Below, piece by piece: positions 13,850 to 27,256 of a DNA stretch of 64,000 nucleotides; the stretch's first letter is position 1; each line of letters starts with the position of its first letter. The DNA is taken from positions 1,440,501 to 1,504,500 of the forward strand of contig NZ_CP046565.1 in the NCBI RefSeq assembly GCF_012769535.1, in the 5' to 3' direction. The DNA comes from Methylococcus geothermalis. GTDB lineage: Bacteria; Pseudomonadota; Gammaproteobacteria; Methylococcales; Methylococcaceae. The position numbers and the translations under genes are program-made. Under the pieces are notes generated by a model that ran no database searches, had not been told where the DNA came from, and was given only the letters and a program-made list of their open reading frames with translations.

Positions 13850-15289
13850 TCACCGCGGCAATTCGGAGTGGCCCATGAGAAATTCGTCTACGGCCCGTGC
13901 CGCCTGGCGCCCCTCGCGGATTGCCCAGACGACGAGCGACTGCCCCCGCCGCATGTCTCCGGCCGTGAATACCTTGTCCACCGAGGTGCGATAGCTCAGG
14001 GCATCTGCCTGGACATTGCCGCGCTCGTCGAGCCGGACCCCGGCTTCCTCCAGCAGCCCTTCGTGCACCGGGTGTACGAAACCCATGGCGAGCAGGACGA
14101 GGTCGGCCTTGAGCGTGAATTCACTGCCCGGGATTTCTTCCATGAGCCAACGTCCGCCGTCCTGTTTCCAGCTCACTTCGATGCAATGGATCTGGGTGAC
14201 CCGCCCGTTTTCGCCACTGAAGCGCTTGGTCGCGACGCTCCAGCGGCGTTCGCAGCCTTCTTCCTGCGAGGAGGAGGTGCGCAGCCGGTTGGGCCAGTTC
14301 GGCCAGGTGAGCCCCTTGTCTTCCTTGGCCGGGGGCTGGGGCAGGATTTCCAGTTGCACGACCGAGGCGGCGCCCTGGCGGATCGAGGTACCGATGCAGT
14401 CGGAGCCGGTGTCGCCGCCGCCGATGACGATGACGTGCCGGTCCGTTGCCAGGATGCTGCTCTCGTCTTCGATCGCATCGCCGGCGACGCGCCGGTTCTG
14501 CTGCTTCAGGAACTCCATGGCGAAATGGATGCCGCCCAGCTCGCGCCCAGGAACGGGCAGGTCGCGCGGCTGCTCCGAGCCGCCGGCCAGCACGATGGCG
14601 TCGAAATCGGCCAGCAGCCGGCTCATCGGAATATTGGCCCCGATGTGGCTGTTCGGACGGAAGATCACGCCTTCCGCCTGCATCTGGGCGATGCGGCGGT
14701 CGATCAGATGTTTCTCCATCTTGAAGTCGGGAATGCCGTAGCGCAGCAGGCCACCGATACGGTCCGCCTTCTCATAGACGACGACGCCATGGCCGGCGCG
14801 AGCCAGTTGCTGGGCGCAGGCGAGCCCGGACGGACCCGAGCCCACCACGGCCACGCGTTTGTCGGTGCGCTTGAGGGGGATTTGCGGACGGATCCAGCTT
14901 TCTTCCCAGGCCTTGTCGACGATCGAGCACTCGATGGTCTTGATGGTGACCGGCTCGTCGTTGAGGTTCAGCGTGCAGGCGGCTTCGCAAGGAGCGGGGC
15001 AGATCCGGCCGGTGAATTCCGGGAAGTTGTTGGTGCTGTGCAACACCTCGCTCGCCTCTTCCCAATTGCCTTGATACACCAGATCGTTCCAGTCCGGAAT
15101 GATGTTGTTGACGGGGCAGCCCTGGTGGCAATAGGGGATGCCGCAATCCATGCAGCGGGCGCCCTGGCGGCTGATTTCTTCCTCGCTGAGCGGCACTACG
15201 AATTCGCGGTAATGCTGGATGCGGTCCGCGACCAGGGTGTAACGCCGGTCCTGCCGAGCAATTTCCATGAAACCGGTGGGTTTTCCCAT
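13850..15289 (-). CDS. gltD: Glutamate synthase (NADPH), small subunit
   Basis: Beta subunit of GOGAT; it oxidises NADPH through FAD and passes electrons to GltB for glutamate formation. The 479-residue protein opens with [10 protein letters not shown], the usual GltD start; an in-frame extension into the gltB spacer is ignored. Cysteines C46, C49, C54 and C58 ([15 protein letters not shown]) and the later CPAPCEAAC serve the [4Fe-4S] clusters. [18 protein letters not shown] is the FAD motif and [15 protein letters not shown] the NADPH motif. [17 protein letters not shown] closes the FAD site. It lies 37 bases after gltB. Confidence 0.96.
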   Translation of the reverse strand: MGKPTGFMEIARQDRRYTLVADRIQHYREFVVPLSEEEISRQGARCMDCGIPYCHQGCPVNNIIPDWNDLVYQGNWEEASEVLHSTNNFPEFTGRICPAPCEAACTLNLNDEPVTIKTIECSIVDKAWEESWIRPQIPLKRTDKRVAVVGSGPSGLACAQQLARAGHGVVVYEKADRIGGLLRYGIPDFKMEKHLIDRRIAQMQAEGVIFRPNSHIGANIPMSRLLADFDAIVLAGGSEQPRDLPVPGRELGGIHFAMEFLKQQNRRVAGDAIEDESSILATDRHVIVIGGGDTGSDCIGTSIRQGAASVVQLEILPQPPAKEDKGLTWPNWPNRLRTSSSQEEGCERRWSVATKRFSGENGRVTQIHCIEVSWKQDGGRWLMEEIPGSEFTLKADLVLLAMGFVHPVHEGLLEEAGVRLDERGNVQADALSYRTSVDKVFTAGDMRRGQSLVVWAIREGRQAARAVDEFLMGHSELPR

Positions 15290-15326
15290 CTTGTTCAATA
15301 CCTCGCGTCTGTCTTGTGGGCCGGAT

Positions 15327-19955
<4,629 letters not shown>

Positions 19956-20224
19956 TGGGGTTACCTCTTGAGGATCGCGCCGGGTCAACGAGCGAACGCG
20001 TCTGGAGTGGCGCCCCATCCGTTCCGATACGGGGTTCCGCCCTGAAAGGGACGGCCGCGGCTTACGCGGGTCCGGTGATCAACGAATGAGGACAAGGTCA
20101 TCGCACAGGGGGCGGCGGTCCGCCCGCAAAAAATGGCTGGAAACTATATGGAATCGGGCATGCATTTGCAACACATGCCGTCCGCTATCTCTCTCGGCCG
20201 AGGGGCCTGGATGTGTCCTCCGTA

Positions 20225-20253
20225 TTGTTCGGGAACGGTGAAAAGGGTATAGT
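20225..20253 (+). promoter_or_regulatory. Sigma-70 promoter of the rpsF operon
   Basis: TTGTTC (20225-20230), a 17-bp spacer and TATAGT (20248-20253). The spacing is ideal and both hexamers are close to consensus. Transcription would begin near 20260, giving a leader of about 80 nt before the rpsF GTG. Confidence 0.65.
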
Positions 20254-20267
20254 TTGCCGTTTTTGAC

Positions 20268-20312
20268 GGGGTATCTACCCCTTCTCCTTGCTTCATCGCC
20301 CCGGCGGGAAGC
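20268..20312 (+). promoter_or_regulatory. Structured rpsF leader, possible S6:S18 autoregulatory element
   Basis: Two hairpins lie in the predicted 5' leader: GGGGT-ATCT-ACCCC (20268-20281) and a nested stem GCTTC..CGCC/GGCG.GAAGC (20290-20312). Many bacteria control rpsF by binding of the S6:S18 complex to a leader stem with a bulged CCG. The CCCCGG segment here could supply it, but I cannot confirm the fold. Confidence 0.35.
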
Positions 20313-20338
20313 TGACTCAAACCGAAAGGAGCATTAGC

Positions 20339-20752
20339 GTGCGACATTATGAAATAGTGTTCATGGTCCATCCGGATCAGAGCGGACAGGTGCCGGCGAT
20401 GATCGACCGGTACCGTTCCATCATCGAAGGCGCGATGGGGCGCATCCATCGCCTGGAGGACTGGGGGCGCCGTCAACTGGCCTATCCTATCGCCAAGCTG
20501 CACAAGGCGCATTACGTGTTGATGAACATCGAGTGCGATCAGGCGACTTTGGAAGAACTGGAGAGCGGTTTCCGGTTCAACGACGCGGTGCTGCGCAGTC
20601 TGACGATCAAGCGCGACGAGGCGGTAACCGAGCCGTCGGCGCTGGCAAGGTCGGGTGGGGAAGCCGAGGTCGAGCGCGCGTCGGCTGACGACAGCGAAGA
20701 CGAGAAGGCAGCCGGCGTCGAGCCGAACAACGAGGCGGAAGCAGAGGCCTGA
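20339..20752 (+). CDS. rpsF: Small ribosomal subunit protein bS6
   Basis: Ribosomal protein S6, 137 residues, which binds 16S rRNA as a pair with S18. It starts at GTG with [14 protein letters not shown], eight bases after an AAAGGA site; the in-frame region upstream does not resemble S6. [18 protein letters not shown] and [11 protein letters not shown] are core motifs. The C-terminal 35 residues are acidic and low-complexity (many Glu, Ala, Asp), like the tail that RimK extends with glutamates in relatives. It heads rpsF-rpsR-(membrane protein)-rplI; priB is absent between rpsF and rpsR. Confidence 0.96.
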   Translation: MRHYEIVFMVHPDQSGQVPAMIDRYRSIIEGAMGRIHRLEDWGRRQLAYPIAKLHKAHYVLMNIECDQATLEELESGFRFNDAVLRSLTIKRDEAVTEPSALARSGGEAEVERASADDSEDEKAAGVEPNNEAEAEA

Positions 20753-20808
20753 GGCCGCTGCCGATAAGCCGGAATACATATTCGCCGATCAGGTTTTGGA
20801 GTTCACCG

Positions 20809-21039
20809 ATGGTTCGTCAATTCAAACGTAGAAGGTATTGCCGCTTTACCGCGGAAGATGTCAAGGAAATCGATTACAAGGATTTGGACATGCTGCGGGA
20901 ATACATCTCGGAAACGGGGAAGATCGTTCCCAGCCGCATTACGGGGACCAGTGCGAAGTATCAGCGCCAGTTGGCCACGGCCATCAAGCGGGCGCGGTTT
21001 TTGGCGCTGCTCCCGTTCTGCGATGCGCACGAGCAATAA
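20809..21039 (+). CDS. rpsR: Small ribosomal subunit protein bS18
   Basis: Ribosomal protein S18, 76 residues. [21 protein letters not shown] starts the conserved region in part, and [18 protein letters not shown] and [13 protein letters not shown] complete it. It forms a dimer with S6 on the 30S platform. A TTTTGGAG ribosome site precedes the ATG. It is second gene in the rpsF operon. Confidence 0.97.
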   Translation: MVRQFKRRRYCRFTAEDVKEIDYKDLDMLREYISETGKIVPSRITGTSAKYQRQLATAIKRARFLALLPFCDAHEQ

Positions 21040-21077
21040 GCGTCCTTAGGCCGTTGTCGCTGAAAGGCTGAGGGTTC

Positions 21078-21989
21078 GTGAAGGGGCTTGCGGCTTTCGT
21101 CATGAAGGGCCGGTGGCAGGCGGTGTTTGTCATCGCCGGCTTTGCCTGCCTTTCGTTCATGATACCGCTGGTCGGTCTGCTGAGTTCCGCCGCCTTCGGG
21201 CTCGTAGTGCTGCGGCAAGGCCCGCAGTCGGCGTTGACGGTTTTGGTTCCGGCGGCGATGGCCGTTGCCGCCTTCGGGGGAGTGGTGCTGGGCAGCGTGG
21301 CGGCGCCCTTGATCTATGCGCTGTTGCTCTGGCTTCCCACTGCCCTTGCGGCATGGGTGCTGCGGCTGTCCCGCCGCCTCGAGTGGGCGCTGGCCGCCGT
21401 CGTCATTCCCGCCCTGGTGGCCGTTTTGGCGGTTTATGGCCTGGTCAGCAATCCGGCGGAATTCTGGAGCGAAAAGCTCATGCCGATGGTCCAGCCGCTG
21501 CTGGATCAGGCGCCGGCCGATTTCGACGCGGACGCCGCCCGTTCGGGACTGCGTGTGGCCGCGCATTATGCGACGGGCTTCGTGAGCGCGGGCTCCGCGC
21601 TCAGCGTATTCATGACCCTGGTGTTGGCCCGATGGTGGCAGTCCTTGCTGTACAACCCCGGCGGATTCCGCGCCGAGTATCTCGAACTGCGGCCCAGCCC
21701 GGCGTTCGCGTATGTCGCTCTGGCCTGCATGGGCGGCGCGGCGTTGTTTGCGTCATCGGCGGTGGCGGAATTGATGTGGAATCTCGGGCTGGTGTTTTTC
21801 ATGTTGTACCTCATGGTGGGAATCGCGGTGATCCATGCGCTGCTGTCCCGCCGCGCAGGCGGAAAGTTCTGGCTGGCGGGGGTTTATCTGCTGCTGTTCG
21901 TGATTCCCCAGGTCGCCATCCCCGTGGTGCTCATGGGGTTTACCGACGTCTGGATGGACTGGCGTCACCGGCGGATTGCGGGCGCCTGA
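21078..21989 (+). CDS. DUF2232-type multi-pass membrane protein
   Basis: A 303-residue very hydrophobic protein with about eight membrane segments and no catalytic motif that I recognise. It occupies the place between rpsR and rplI where gammaproteobacteria commonly encode a DUF2232/YybS-like membrane protein; assignment rests on this position and on the hydrophobic pattern. A periplasmic or cytoplasmic loop around residues 120-165 is rich in Asp/Ala/Pro. It uses a GTG start. Co-transcription with ribosomal genes suggests a growth-linked role, but the function is unknown. Confidence 0.8.
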   Translation: MKGLAAFVMKGRWQAVFVIAGFACLSFMIPLVGLLSSAAFGLVVLRQGPQSALTVLVPAAMAVAAFGGVVLGSVAAPLIYALLLWLPTALAAWVLRLSRRLEWALAAVVIPALVAVLAVYGLVSNPAEFWSEKLMPMVQPLLDQAPADFDADAARSGLRVAAHYATGFVSAGSALSVFMTLVLARWWQSLLYNPGGFRAEYLELRPSPAFAYVALACMGGAALFASSAVAELMWNLGLVFFMLYLMVGIAVIHALLSRRAGGKFWLAGVYLLLFVIPQVAIPVVLMGFTDVWMDWRHRRIAGA

Positions 21990-22046
21990 AGCGCACGGGC
22001 CGGCAATAATTCATTTCTTAAAATCAGTTTTTTCGAGGTCTGGAAG

Positions 22047-22493
22047 ATGGATGTGATTCTTCTTGAGAAGGTGCCGAATCTCGGCAGCCTGGGTGACAAG
22101 GTTTCGGTGCGGCCGGGATATGGCCGCAATTTCTTGATTCCGAAAGGCAAGGCGGTTGCCGCGACGGCGGCGAAGCTGGCCGAGTTCGAGCAGCGCCGGG
22201 CGGAACTGGAGAAAAAGGCGTCCGACGAGCTTGCTGCTGCACTGGCCCGCGCCGAGGCGATCTCGCAGCTGAGCGTTTCCATCGCCCAGAAAGCCGGCGA
22301 GGAAGGCAAGCTGTACGGCTCGGTCGGCACCAAAGACATCGCCGAAGCGGTCACTGCGGCCGGCGTGGCGGTCGAGCGGCACGAGGTGCGGCTGCCCCAC
22401 GGCCCGATCCGCCTCGCCGGAGATTACGAAATCACGCTGCACCTGCATAGCGACGTGAACGCGACGCTGAACCTGAAGGTCGTCGCGGAGTAA
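22047..22493 (+). CDS. rplI: Large ribosomal subunit protein bL9
   Basis: Ribosomal protein L9, 148 residues. The N-terminal domain reads [19 protein letters not shown], then [16 protein letters not shown], the L9 signature. A long connecting helix rich in Ala, Glu and Arg follows, and then the C-terminal RNA-binding domain ([17 protein letters not shown]). A GAGGT site lies ahead of the ATG. It is last gene of the rpsF operon; waaA follows 25 bases later and may be read through. Confidence 0.97.
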   Translation: MDVILLEKVPNLGSLGDKVSVRPGYGRNFLIPKGKAVAATAAKLAEFEQRRAELEKKASDELAAALARAEAISQLSVSIAQKAGEEGKLYGSVGTKDIAEAVTAAGVAVERHEVRLPHGPIRLAGDYEITLHLHSDVNATLNLKVVAE

Positions 22494-22518
22494 TCAGACC
22501 AAGCGCCGGGGGCGGAGC

Positions 22519-23796
22519 GTGAGGTCCGTTTATACGAGCCTGTTTTACGCGTCCCTCCCCTTGGTGCTGGCGCGCCTGTTCTGGCGCAGCCGGGCGAATC
22601 CGGGCTATCGGGAGCGGGTAGCCGAGCGGTTTGCGTTCTATCCCGGCCCCCGGAGGCCGGTGGACGTATGGATTCATGCGGTTTCCGTGGGCGAAGCGGA
22701 AGCCGCATTTTCATTGATTGCCACCATCCGGCGGCACCTGCCGGCTTCCATCCTCGTCACCACGACCACGCCGACCGGTTCCGCGCGACTGCGCAAAGTG
22801 CTCGGCGATGCGGTCGAGCATGTTTATCTCCCCTACGACCTGCCGGATGGCGTCGGCCGTTTTCTGGACCATTTTTCGCCCCGTCTGGCCGTCATCATGG
22901 AAACGGAAATCTGGCCCAACCTGTTCGCGGCTTGCCGCGGGCGAGGCGTTCCGCTCGTGATCGCCAACGCCCGCTTGTCGGAGCGGTCGGCCCGGCGATA
23001 TGGTCATATCCGCGGCACCCTGAAGAATCTTCTGGCCGGCGTCGACATCGCGGCCCAGACGGAGGACGACGCCCGCCGTTTCCTTGCAGTCGGCGCGGAT
23101 TCTTCGGCCGTCACCGTGACCGGCAATCTGAAATTCGATACGGAACTGGATGCCTCGACTCGCGAGGCTGGAGAAGCCCTCAAGAAGCGCGTGTTCCAGG
23201 AGCGGCTGGTGTGGCTGGCGGCGAGCACGCATCCGGGTGAAGAAAGGGCGGTGCTGGAGGCCTTCGCGAGCGTCAGATGCCGGCATCCGCATTTGAAGCT
23301 GGTGATCGCGCCGCGCCATCCCGAGCGTTTCGAAGAGGTCGCGCGGCTGGTGGCTACGAGCGGGTACCGGATCGCCCGGCAAACCCAAGCCGGCGAGGTC
23401 ATGCCTGGGAATTTCGATGTTTTCCTGCTCGATACGCTAGGAGACCTCATGCGTTTCTACGTTGCGAGCGACATCGCTTTCGTCGGCGGGAGCCTGGTTG
23501 ACATCGGTGGTCACAACGTCGTGGAGCCCGCATTGGCGGAAACGGCCATTGTGTTCGGTCAACATACCCGGAATTTCAAACAGATATGCGATGATCTGGC
23601 GGGCGGCGAGGCCGCTCTTCGAGTCCACGACGCCGAGGCTTTGGCCGCCGCGGTCGATCGGCTGGCGGCGGACGCCGGCTTACGCGCCGAGCTGAGGCGG
23701 CGGGCTCTGGCCTTCGTCGAACGCAATCGGGGTGCATCGGAGCGGCATTGGCGGCTTCTTGCGCCTCATCTTCGGGAGCTTTCCACATCTCATTGA
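22519..23796 (+). CDS. waaA: 3-deoxy-D-manno-octulosonic acid (Kdo) transferase
   Basis: Inner-membrane glycosyltransferase that adds Kdo to lipid IVA in LPS assembly. The 425-residue protein has an N-terminal membrane anchor (residues 4-22), then WIHAVSVGEAEAA, TTTTPTGS and METEIWPN, with the catalytic Glu of the family in VSVGEAE. The C-terminal nucleotide-sugar half has VIAPRHPERFEEV, DTLGDLMRFY and FVGGSLVDIGGHNVVEPA. It starts at GTG after a GGGGGCGGAG stretch. With gmhB and manC it belongs to envelope polysaccharide genes. Whether it adds one or two Kdo units cannot be told. Confidence 0.94.
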   Translation: MRSVYTSLFYASLPLVLARLFWRSRANPGYRERVAERFAFYPGPRRPVDVWIHAVSVGEAEAAFSLIATIRRHLPASILVTTTTPTGSARLRKVLGDAVEHVYLPYDLPDGVGRFLDHFSPRLAVIMETEIWPNLFAACRGRGVPLVIANARLSERSARRYGHIRGTLKNLLAGVDIAAQTEDDARRFLAVGADSSAVTVTGNLKFDTELDASTREAGEALKKRVFQERLVWLAASTHPGEERAVLEAFASVRCRHPHLKLVIAPRHPERFEEVARLVATSGYRIARQTQAGEVMPGNFDVFLLDTLGDLMRFYVASDIAFVGGSLVDIGGHNVVEPALAETAIVFGQHTRNFKQICDDLAGGEAALRVHDAEALAAAVDRLAADAGLRAELRRRALAFVERNRGASERHWRLLAPHLRELSTSH

Positions 23797-23814
23797 TTTT
23801 TGCGAGGGCGCGCA

Positions 23815-25272
23815 ATGACGAACGTCACGATCAAACCAGTCATTCTTTCCGGCGGTGTGGGTTCCAGGTTGTGGCCCCATTCCCGTGAGGCCTATCCAAA
23901 ACAGTTCCTACCCTTGTTGGGCGAGCGGACTTTGTTCCAGGAAACCGCCGATCGCATCGGCGGCATCGCCGAAGCGCGCTTCGACATCCGCTCGCCCTTG
24001 GTGGTATGCAACGAACAGCATCGCTTCCTGGTGGCCGAACAGCTCAGGCAGATGGGCTACGAGGAGGCCGACATTCTGCTCGAACCGTGCGGCCGCAATA
24101 CGGCCCCGGCATTGACGATCGCGGGGCTTCATGTTCGCGAGCGCCATGGGGAAGAATGCATTCTGGCAGTGATGCCGGCGGACCACCATATCGCCGACGT
24201 CGAAGGATTTCGCGCGGGCCTGGCGCGCGCGCTAGGCGTTGCCGGACGCGGGCTGATCGGGACATTCGGCATCGTACCCGACAGGGCGGAGACGGGTTAC
24301 GGCTACATCCGCAAGGGCAGGGCGCTGGATGACGACGGCATCTTTGAGCTGGAGGCCTTCGTGGAAAAGCCGGATGCCGAAACGGCCTCGCGTTACCTGG
24401 ACTCGGGCGATTATCTCTGGAACAGCGGACTGTTCGTCCTGCGGGCAGGTGTCTGGCTGGAACGGATAGGGCTGCATCGGCCCGACATTCTGGAGCACTG
24501 TTCAGCGGCCTACGAGAAGTCCTGCCGGGACGGCAACTTCCTCCGTGTGGACCGGAGCGATTTCCTCCGCTGCCCGGCGGATTCCATCGACTATGCCGTG
24601 ATGGAAAAGCTGAATGGCTCGGGACAGGCGGTCGTCATCCCGATCGACGTGGGCTGGTGCGACCTGGGCTCATGGGCCTCGCTGTCCGAGGTCAAGCCGC
24701 GGGACGATAACGGCAATGTGGTGGAGGGCGACGTTTATGCGCGCGACACGCGGAATTCCCTGCTGTATGCCGACAGCCGGTTCCTCGCGGCCATCGGCGT
24801 GGACGACCTGCTGGTGGTGGACACCGCGGACGCGGTGCTGGTCGCCCATAAATCGAAGGCGCAGGACATCAAGCAGATCGCTGAACATCTGAAATCGGCC
24901 AACCGCCCGGAACACAAAATTCATCGTCGAGTGCACCGGCCCTGGGGGACCTACGAGTCGATCGACACGGGTCAGCGTTACCAGGTCAAGCGGATCACCG
25001 TGACGCCGGGATCGGCCCTGTCGCTGCAGATGCACCACCACCGGGCCGAACACTGGATCGTGGTGCGGGGTACGGCGCGTGTCGTCCGGGGCGAGGAATC
25101 ATTCCTGCTGACCGAGAACCAGTCCACCTATATCCCGATCGGGGTTCACCATCGCCTGGAAAATCCAGGAACCATTCCATTGGAAATCATCGAGGTGCAA
25201 TCAGGCAGCTATCTCGGCGAGGACGACATCGTCCGCTTCCAGGACCAATACCACCGTACCGAAGAACGCTAG
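23815..25272 (+). CDS. manC: Mannose-1-phosphate guanylyltransferase / mannose-6-phosphate isomerase
   Basis: Bifunctional enzyme of GDP-mannose synthesis for surface polysaccharide, 485 residues. The N-terminal nucleotidyltransferase has ILSGGVGSRLWPHSREAYPK (pyrophosphorylase signature). VMPADHHIADV, TGYGYIRKG, VEKPD and WNSGLFVLRAG follow. The C-terminal type II isomerase is a cupin: RPWGTYESIDTG, VTPGSALSLQMHHHRAEHW and NQSTYIPIGVHHRLENPG, with metal-binding His residues. The ATG at 23815 is preferred over a frame extension. It may also be called algA/xanB. Confidence 0.94.
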   Translation: MTNVTIKPVILSGGVGSRLWPHSREAYPKQFLPLLGERTLFQETADRIGGIAEARFDIRSPLVVCNEQHRFLVAEQLRQMGYEEADILLEPCGRNTAPALTIAGLHVRERHGEECILAVMPADHHIADVEGFRAGLARALGVAGRGLIGTFGIVPDRAETGYGYIRKGRALDDDGIFELEAFVEKPDAETASRYLDSGDYLWNSGLFVLRAGVWLERIGLHRPDILEHCSAAYEKSCRDGNFLRVDRSDFLRCPADSIDYAVMEKLNGSGQAVVIPIDVGWCDLGSWASLSEVKPRDDNGNVVEGDVYARDTRNSLLYADSRFLAAIGVDDLLVVDTADAVLVAHKSKAQDIKQIAEHLKSANRPEHKIHRRVHRPWGTYESIDTGQRYQVKRITVTPGSALSLQMHHHRAEHWIVVRGTARVVRGEESFLLTENQSTYIPIGVHHRLENPGTIPLEIIEVQSGSYLGEDDIVRFQDQYHRTEER

Positions 25273-25284
25273 GAATATTCCCAA

Positions 25285-26376
25285 ATGGCATTACACGTCG
25301 GCATCGTCGGCCTGCCCAACGTCGGCAAGTCCACGCTTTTCAACGCGCTCACCAAGGCCGCCATTGCGGCCGAGAACTATCCGTTCTGCACCATCGATCC
25401 CAATGTGGGCGTGGTGCCCGTCCCCGATCCGCGGCTTGAAGTGCTGGCGGGGATCGTCAAGCCAGAGCGGGTGCTGCCCACCACCATCGAGTTCGTCGAC
25501 ATCGCGGGTCTGGTGGCCGGCGCATCCAAAGGTGAGGGTTTGGGCAACCAGTTTCTCGCCCACATCCGCGAGACCGACGCGATCGCGCATGTCGTCCGCT
25601 GCTTCGAGAACGACGATGTGGTGCACGTCGCCGGCAAGGTCGATCCGCTGTCCGACATCGAAGTGATCGGGATGGAACTCATCCTCGCCGACATGGCGAC
25701 GGTGGAGAAGGGCCTGCAGCGGGCCCAGAAGGCCGCCAAGTCCGGGAACAAGGACGAGATCGAGCGCGTTCGCGTCCTGGATCTCGTGATCAAGGGGCTG
25801 AACGCCGGGACTCCGGTGCGCGCGATGCCTTTGCCCCCGGAGGACGTGGCCTTGCTGCGGGACCTGCACCTCCTCACCGCCAAGCCGACGATGTATATCG
25901 CCAACGTTCAGGAAGGCGGCTTTGAGAACAATCCGTTGCTGGATCAGGTCGAAGCCTTCGCCCGGGATGAGGGCGCGGTGGTCGTGCCGGTATGCGCCGC
26001 CTTCGAAGCCGAGCTGTCTCAGCTCGAAGAGGAGGACAAAGCGGATTTTCTGGCGGAGATCGGTTTCGATGAACCGGGACTCAACCGGGTGGTGCGGGCC
26101 GCCTACCGCTTGCTGAACCTGTTCACTTTTTTTACCGCGGGCGTCAAGGAAGTGCGGGCGTGGACGATTCCCGCGGGAGCCACCGCTCCCCAGGCGGCCG
26201 GAGTCATTCATACGGACTTCGAAAAAGGCTTCATCCGTGCCGAAGTGATCGCCTACGAAGACTTCGTCGCCTGCAACGGCGAGCAGGGGGCCAAGGATGC
26301 CGGCAAATGGCGCCTGGAAGGCAAGGACTATGTCATGCGCGACGGCGACGTCGTGCATTTCCGCTTCAATGTTTAG
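25285..26376 (+). CDS. ychF: Redox-regulated ATPase/GTPase of the Obg family
   Basis: YchF/Ola1 P-loop protein, 363 residues, ribosome-associated and ATP-preferring. The Walker A is GLPNVGKST (9-17), switch II is [17 protein letters not shown], and the altered G4 motif ANVQE replaces NKxD, as expected for ATP preference. A helical insertion (residues 130-175) and a C-terminal TGS domain ([17 protein letters not shown]) complete it. An AGGAA site lies before the ATG. The usual neighbour pth is not adjacent; it follows manC by 12 bases. Confidence 0.96.
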   Translation: MALHVGIVGLPNVGKSTLFNALTKAAIAAENYPFCTIDPNVGVVPVPDPRLEVLAGIVKPERVLPTTIEFVDIAGLVAGASKGEGLGNQFLAHIRETDAIAHVVRCFENDDVVHVAGKVDPLSDIEVIGMELILADMATVEKGLQRAQKAAKSGNKDEIERVRVLDLVIKGLNAGTPVRAMPLPPEDVALLRDLHLLTAKPTMYIANVQEGGFENNPLLDQVEAFARDEGAVVVPVCAAFEAELSQLEEEDKADFLAEIGFDEPGLNRVVRAAYRLLNLFTFFTAGVKEVRAWTIPAGATAPQAAGVIHTDFEKGFIRAEVIAYEDFVACNGEQGAKDAGKWRLEGKDYVMRDGDVVHFRFNV

Positions 26377-26377
26377 G

Positions 26378-26494
26378 CGCCCCCCGGAGGGGGCGATCCG
26401 AGCGGAGGGGCGCTGGCGCTTTGTGGCGGAAGACGCCAGGAGTCACAAAGGGTAGACGGAGGGGCTCGTCTACAATCGCAGGAACTGCGATTTT
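26378..26494 (+). terminator. Four tandem hairpins after ychF, the last followed by TTTT
   Basis: H1: CGCCCCC/GGGGGCG (26378-26395), starting two bases after the stop. H2: CTTTGTG/CACAAAG (26419-26450) with inner TGGCG/CGCCA. H3: GTAGACG/CGTCTAC (26452-26473). H4: AATCGCAG-GAA-CTGCGATT (26474-26492) plus TT. All stems are perfect, and H3 and H4 abut. H4 with its T run could be an intrinsic terminator for ychF. The whole may instead be a folded RNA. Confidence 0.5.
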
Positions 26495-26602
26495 GAAGGG
26501 GCTCGATGACCTGCGATCCGGCCTAGGGCCGCCGCCCGGCATTGATCGAGGACGAATGGGTGTGACGAGCGGGGCAGGAGCGAGGCGAAAAATTTTTAAA
26601 GT

Positions 26603-26616
26603 TTGATCCAGATCAA
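26603..26616. promoter_or_regulatory. Exact FNR/ANR-type box
   Basis: TTGAT-CCAG-ATCAA matches the FNR/ANR consensus TTGAT-N4-ATCAA at every defined position. It is followed by AT-rich DNA with possible -10 hexamers TATTTT (26631) and TAAACT (26643), which would place it in an activator-like position for rightward transcription. The first gene rightward is the 59-residue membrane protein. CRP-family relatives can share this half-site. Confidence 0.6.
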
Positions 26617-26658
26617 CTATTGTTTTTCATTATTTTGTGGGGGTAAACTTGCCATCAA

Positions 26659-26700
26659 TGAAGCGGAGCACCGAGATGGGTCCCGTCCCATCCCGCTTCA
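26659..26700 (+). promoter_or_regulatory. Bulged hairpin in the leader of the small membrane protein gene
   Basis: TGAAGCGG (26659-26666) pairs with CCGCTTCA (26693-26700). Inside, GATGGG (26675-26680) pairs with CCCATC (26687-26692), with an 8-base bulge on the left arm only. It would lie in the 5' leader of a transcript started near the FNR-type box. A role in mRNA stability or translation is only a guess. Confidence 0.35.
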
Positions 26701-26793
26701 GAGTGCAACCATCAACTATATGATGGGGAGGCGGGTAGCCGTTGGGCTCGAAGCGTAATCCCTGCAACATCGGCAACGATAGGAGGATATAAA

Positions 26794-26973
26794 GTGGAAA
26801 ACCAAGAAAAAGATAACTTCTGGTTGTGGATCGGCGCACTGATCGTAGGGACCATCGTCCTGGTCGTCTTGTTTAAGGCGAGAGAAAATGAAGTGAGCGG
26901 TTGGCAGAGCGGTGCCGCTCAAGAGGCGGCCAAGGAAGTCGACGCTCAAATTTCGAAGCAAAAAAGCAAGTAG
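26794..26973 (+). CDS. Small single-pass membrane protein, 59 residues
   Basis: A short gene with a GTG start seven bases after a perfect AGGAGG. The product begins MENQEKDNFW, has one membrane helix (LWIGALIVGTIVLVVLF, about residues 11-27) and a charged C-terminal tail (about 32 residues) ending KQKSK. No Cys or His and no known motif are present. The strong ribosome site, clean signal-anchor pattern and upstream FNR-type box argue that it is real. Size and topology recall accessory subunits of respiratory complexes, but there is no sequence match I can name. No partner gene is adjacent. Confidence 0.7.
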   Translation: MENQEKDNFWLWIGALIVGTIVLVVLFKARENEVSGWQSGAAQEAAKEVDAQISKQKSK

Positions 26974-27025
26974 GACTTTCGCCATTCCTCGAATGGGATT
27001 GTTTTGACAATACGGATCGTTCATT

Positions 27026-27091
27026 CCCGGTATCGAGACCGGGTGAGCGAGGACAGGAAAGTCTATTAGGAGCAAATGCTCGCTGTTTTTT
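27026..27091 (+). terminator. Candidate terminator of the small membrane protein gene
   Basis: A perfect 6-bp hairpin (CCCGGT/ACCGGG) is followed by AGCGAG (27046-27051), which can pair with CTCGCT (27079-27084), and then G plus six T. The second stem has a long loop, so efficiency is uncertain. Confidence 0.35.
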
Positions 27092-27229
27092 GGGTGCGTA
27101 GAAAGGATGAGTTCTTGACTTAAAGCACGGGAGCTCTATCTTTTCTGCGCATCAAATCCCACCTGATAGGAGCGTTCTTCCTTGGGAATGCCTCCGGTCT
27201 TTCTGCGGTTTCACCGCCCTTTGATTCAA

Positions 27230-27254
27230 CGCCCCGGCTACGGCAACCGAGGCG
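27230..27254 (-). terminator. Hairpin just after the YafS-like gene
   Basis: CGCC-C-CGG and CCG-A-GGCG form an 8-pair stem with one mismatch, immediately beyond the stop on the minus strand. A T tract is lacking on that side. Confidence 0.3.
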
Positions 27255-27256
27255 TC

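Larger units (their letters stand above)
19956..20338. other. Divergent intergenic region, gltB versus rpsF
   Basis: The 383 bases hold no supported gene. The rpsF side has a good sigma-70 promoter and a structured leader, listed separately. The gltB side has no obvious -10/-35 pair to my eye. GGGCGGCGGTCCGCCC at about 20109 is a GC-rich inverted repeat that could form a hairpin in either transcript. Confidence 0.6.
26377..26793. other. Structured non-coding region between ychF and the 59-aa gene
   Basis: 417 bases. The first 120 contain four successive inverted repeats. The sequence then turns AT-rich (26586-26640) around an exact FNR-type box. The last part holds a bulged hairpin and a strong AGGAGG ribosome site for the small gene. 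Frames crossing it look like chance. Confidence 0.6.
26974..27256. other. Non-coding stretch after the 59-aa gene
   Basis: 283 bases with no supported gene. It contains the hairpin CCCGGT-ATCGAG-ACCGGG (27026-27043) and a run of six T (27086-27091) preceded by GAGC-AAAT-GCTC. Near its right end there is a GC-rich inverted repeat (27230-27254) that may end the leftward methyltransferase transcript. Confidence 0.5.

Noticed and set aside
27076-27123. 15-codon leader-like frame after a TAGGAG
   Set aside because: Spacing to the ATG is too short and the codons run through a T tract that fits a terminator better.
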